5,366 nucleotides of DNA from Fimbriimonadaceae bacterium (GTDB lineage: Bacteria; Armatimonadota; Fimbriimonadia; Fimbriimonadales; Fimbriimonadaceae), in assembly GCA_947447315.1 (NCBI GenBank), contig CANFJD010000194.1:1-5366 (forward strand). Reading direction: 5' to 3'. Position 1 is the stretch's first letter. Each line of letters begins with the position of its first letter. Below the pieces are notes generated by a model. That model made no database searches, was not told where the DNA came from, and saw only the letters and a program-made list of their open reading frames with translations. This document shows positions 4,955 through 5,366 of this stretch, in pieces. The translations under genes were made by a program, and so were the position numbers.

Positions 4955-5366
4955 GCGATCTTGGGAATCATTCTGGTCGTCGCCGCGGTGTGGGAAGGAA
5001 TCGAAACCCTGGTGCTGCCCCGCACCGTCGACCGGCGAGTCTCCATCACCACCATCTACTATCGGTTGTGCTGGGGATTTGTCCGTGGCATCGCCCGTCG
5101 CCTACGAAATCACAGCCTGCAGCAAAGGATTCTGAGCGCCTATAGCCCGCTCAGCCTATTGATTCTCATTGCCTTTTGGGCGCTCATGATCGTGTTCGGC
5201 TACGCGCTCATTTTTTACGGTTTTCGCGTTCCGTTCACAAACGGGGTTCTGCCCTCTTTCCCGCAACTCCTCTACGCCAGTGGCGTCACTTTCTTCACGC
5301 TGGGCTATGGCGACCTCACCCCCATCACCGGGGCCGGGCACACGATAGCCGTCTTGGAAGCCGCCA
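4940..5366 (+). CDS. K+ channel family protein (Ion_trans_2), 3' end beyond window
   Basis: At least 142 residues of a small K+ channel are present; the gene runs off the window. The K+ selectivity filter TLGYGD is at residues 120-125, within GVTFFTLGYGDLTP. A hydrophobic segment at about 3-18 is followed by a W-E-G-I-E-T-L-V-L-P-R motif and a basic amphipathic stretch (28-60). A second span at about 70-94 and the pore helix at about 107-119 lead into the filter; the next span is only begun at the window end. The frame opens after TAA at 4934-4936, so the start is GTG 4940 or a later TTG at 4961. GTG keeps the whole first span and is preferred, though AAGG is only one base upstream and it lies in the hsp20 terminator. 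The role is likely K+ conductance in the inner membrane; gating cannot be told from this part. Confidence 0.88.
   Translation, partial: MEAIFAILGIILVVAAVWEGIETLVLPRTVDRRVSITTIYYRLCWGFVRGIARRLRNHSLQQRILSAYSPLSLLILIAFWALMIVFGYALIFYGFRVPFTNGVLPSFPQLLYASGVTFFTLGYGDLTPITGAGHTIAVLEAA

Noticed and set aside
4915..5145. A 76-codon plus-strand frame starting at ATG 4915 with AGGA upstream
   Set aside because: Its first codons are the terminator stem and the rest is a His/Arg/Pro-rich shadow of the K+ channel frame. The start signal is noted in the finding, but the frame has no credible product.
5156..5341. Minus-strand open frame opposite the K+ channel
   Set aside because: It is antisense to the selectivity-filter frame and is rich in Glu/Arg/Gly without a recognisable motif.

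Overview
The window is a compact bacterial chromosomal segment with a GC content estimated by eye in the mid to upper 50s percent. It carries eight protein genes and very short gaps. There are no RNA genes, insertion sequences, CRISPR arrays or other signs of mobile DNA. The mix of genes points to a free-living Gram-negative-type bacterium: an FHA/zinc-ribbon protein with N-x-T repeats, a heterodisulfide-reductase-like membrane protein, Hsp20 and a two-pore-helix K+ channel. My best guess is Armatimonadota (Fimbriimonadia-like), with Acidobacteriota, Planctomycetota or Chloroflexota as alternatives. This is an impression from protein style and has not been tested.

Left block, minus strand (about 1748 down to 16): a DUF167/YggU protein, a zinc-ribbon protein with two FHA domains, then a DinB-superfamily protein, with gaps of 39 and 41 bases. 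Each gene lacks a clear Shine-Dalgarno sequence. The FHA and DinB genes instead have a TANNNT -10-like hexamer 6 to 8 bases before the start codon, which suggests leaderless or near-leaderless transcripts.

Central block, plus strand (1758 to 4309): a 69-residue single-span membrane protein of unknown function, a 649-residue NarI-like/heterodisulfide-reductase-like Fe-S membrane protein (probably an electron-transfer-flavoprotein:menaquinone oxidoreductase, FadF/EMO type), and acpS (holo-ACP synthase), which overlaps the Fe-S gene by ATGA. The last two have good ribosome binding sites, so this looks like an operon. It combines a likely fatty-acid or acyl-CoA oxidation electron exit with the enzyme that activates acyl carrier protein. 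The left and central blocks diverge from start codons only nine bases apart.

Right block, plus strand (4310 to 5366): a 110-base intergenic region with a strong -10-like hexamer and a perfect palindrome, then an Hsp20 small heat-shock protein, then a strong intrinsic terminator. The start codon of the next gene, a K+ channel cut off by the window end, lies inside the 3' arm of that terminator.

No previously undescribed multi-gene defence or mobile system is evident. The items most worth a second look are the repeated N-x-T motifs in the FHA protein, the terminator that doubles as the start of the channel gene, the hsp20 operator, and the divergent pair with nine bases between start codons.
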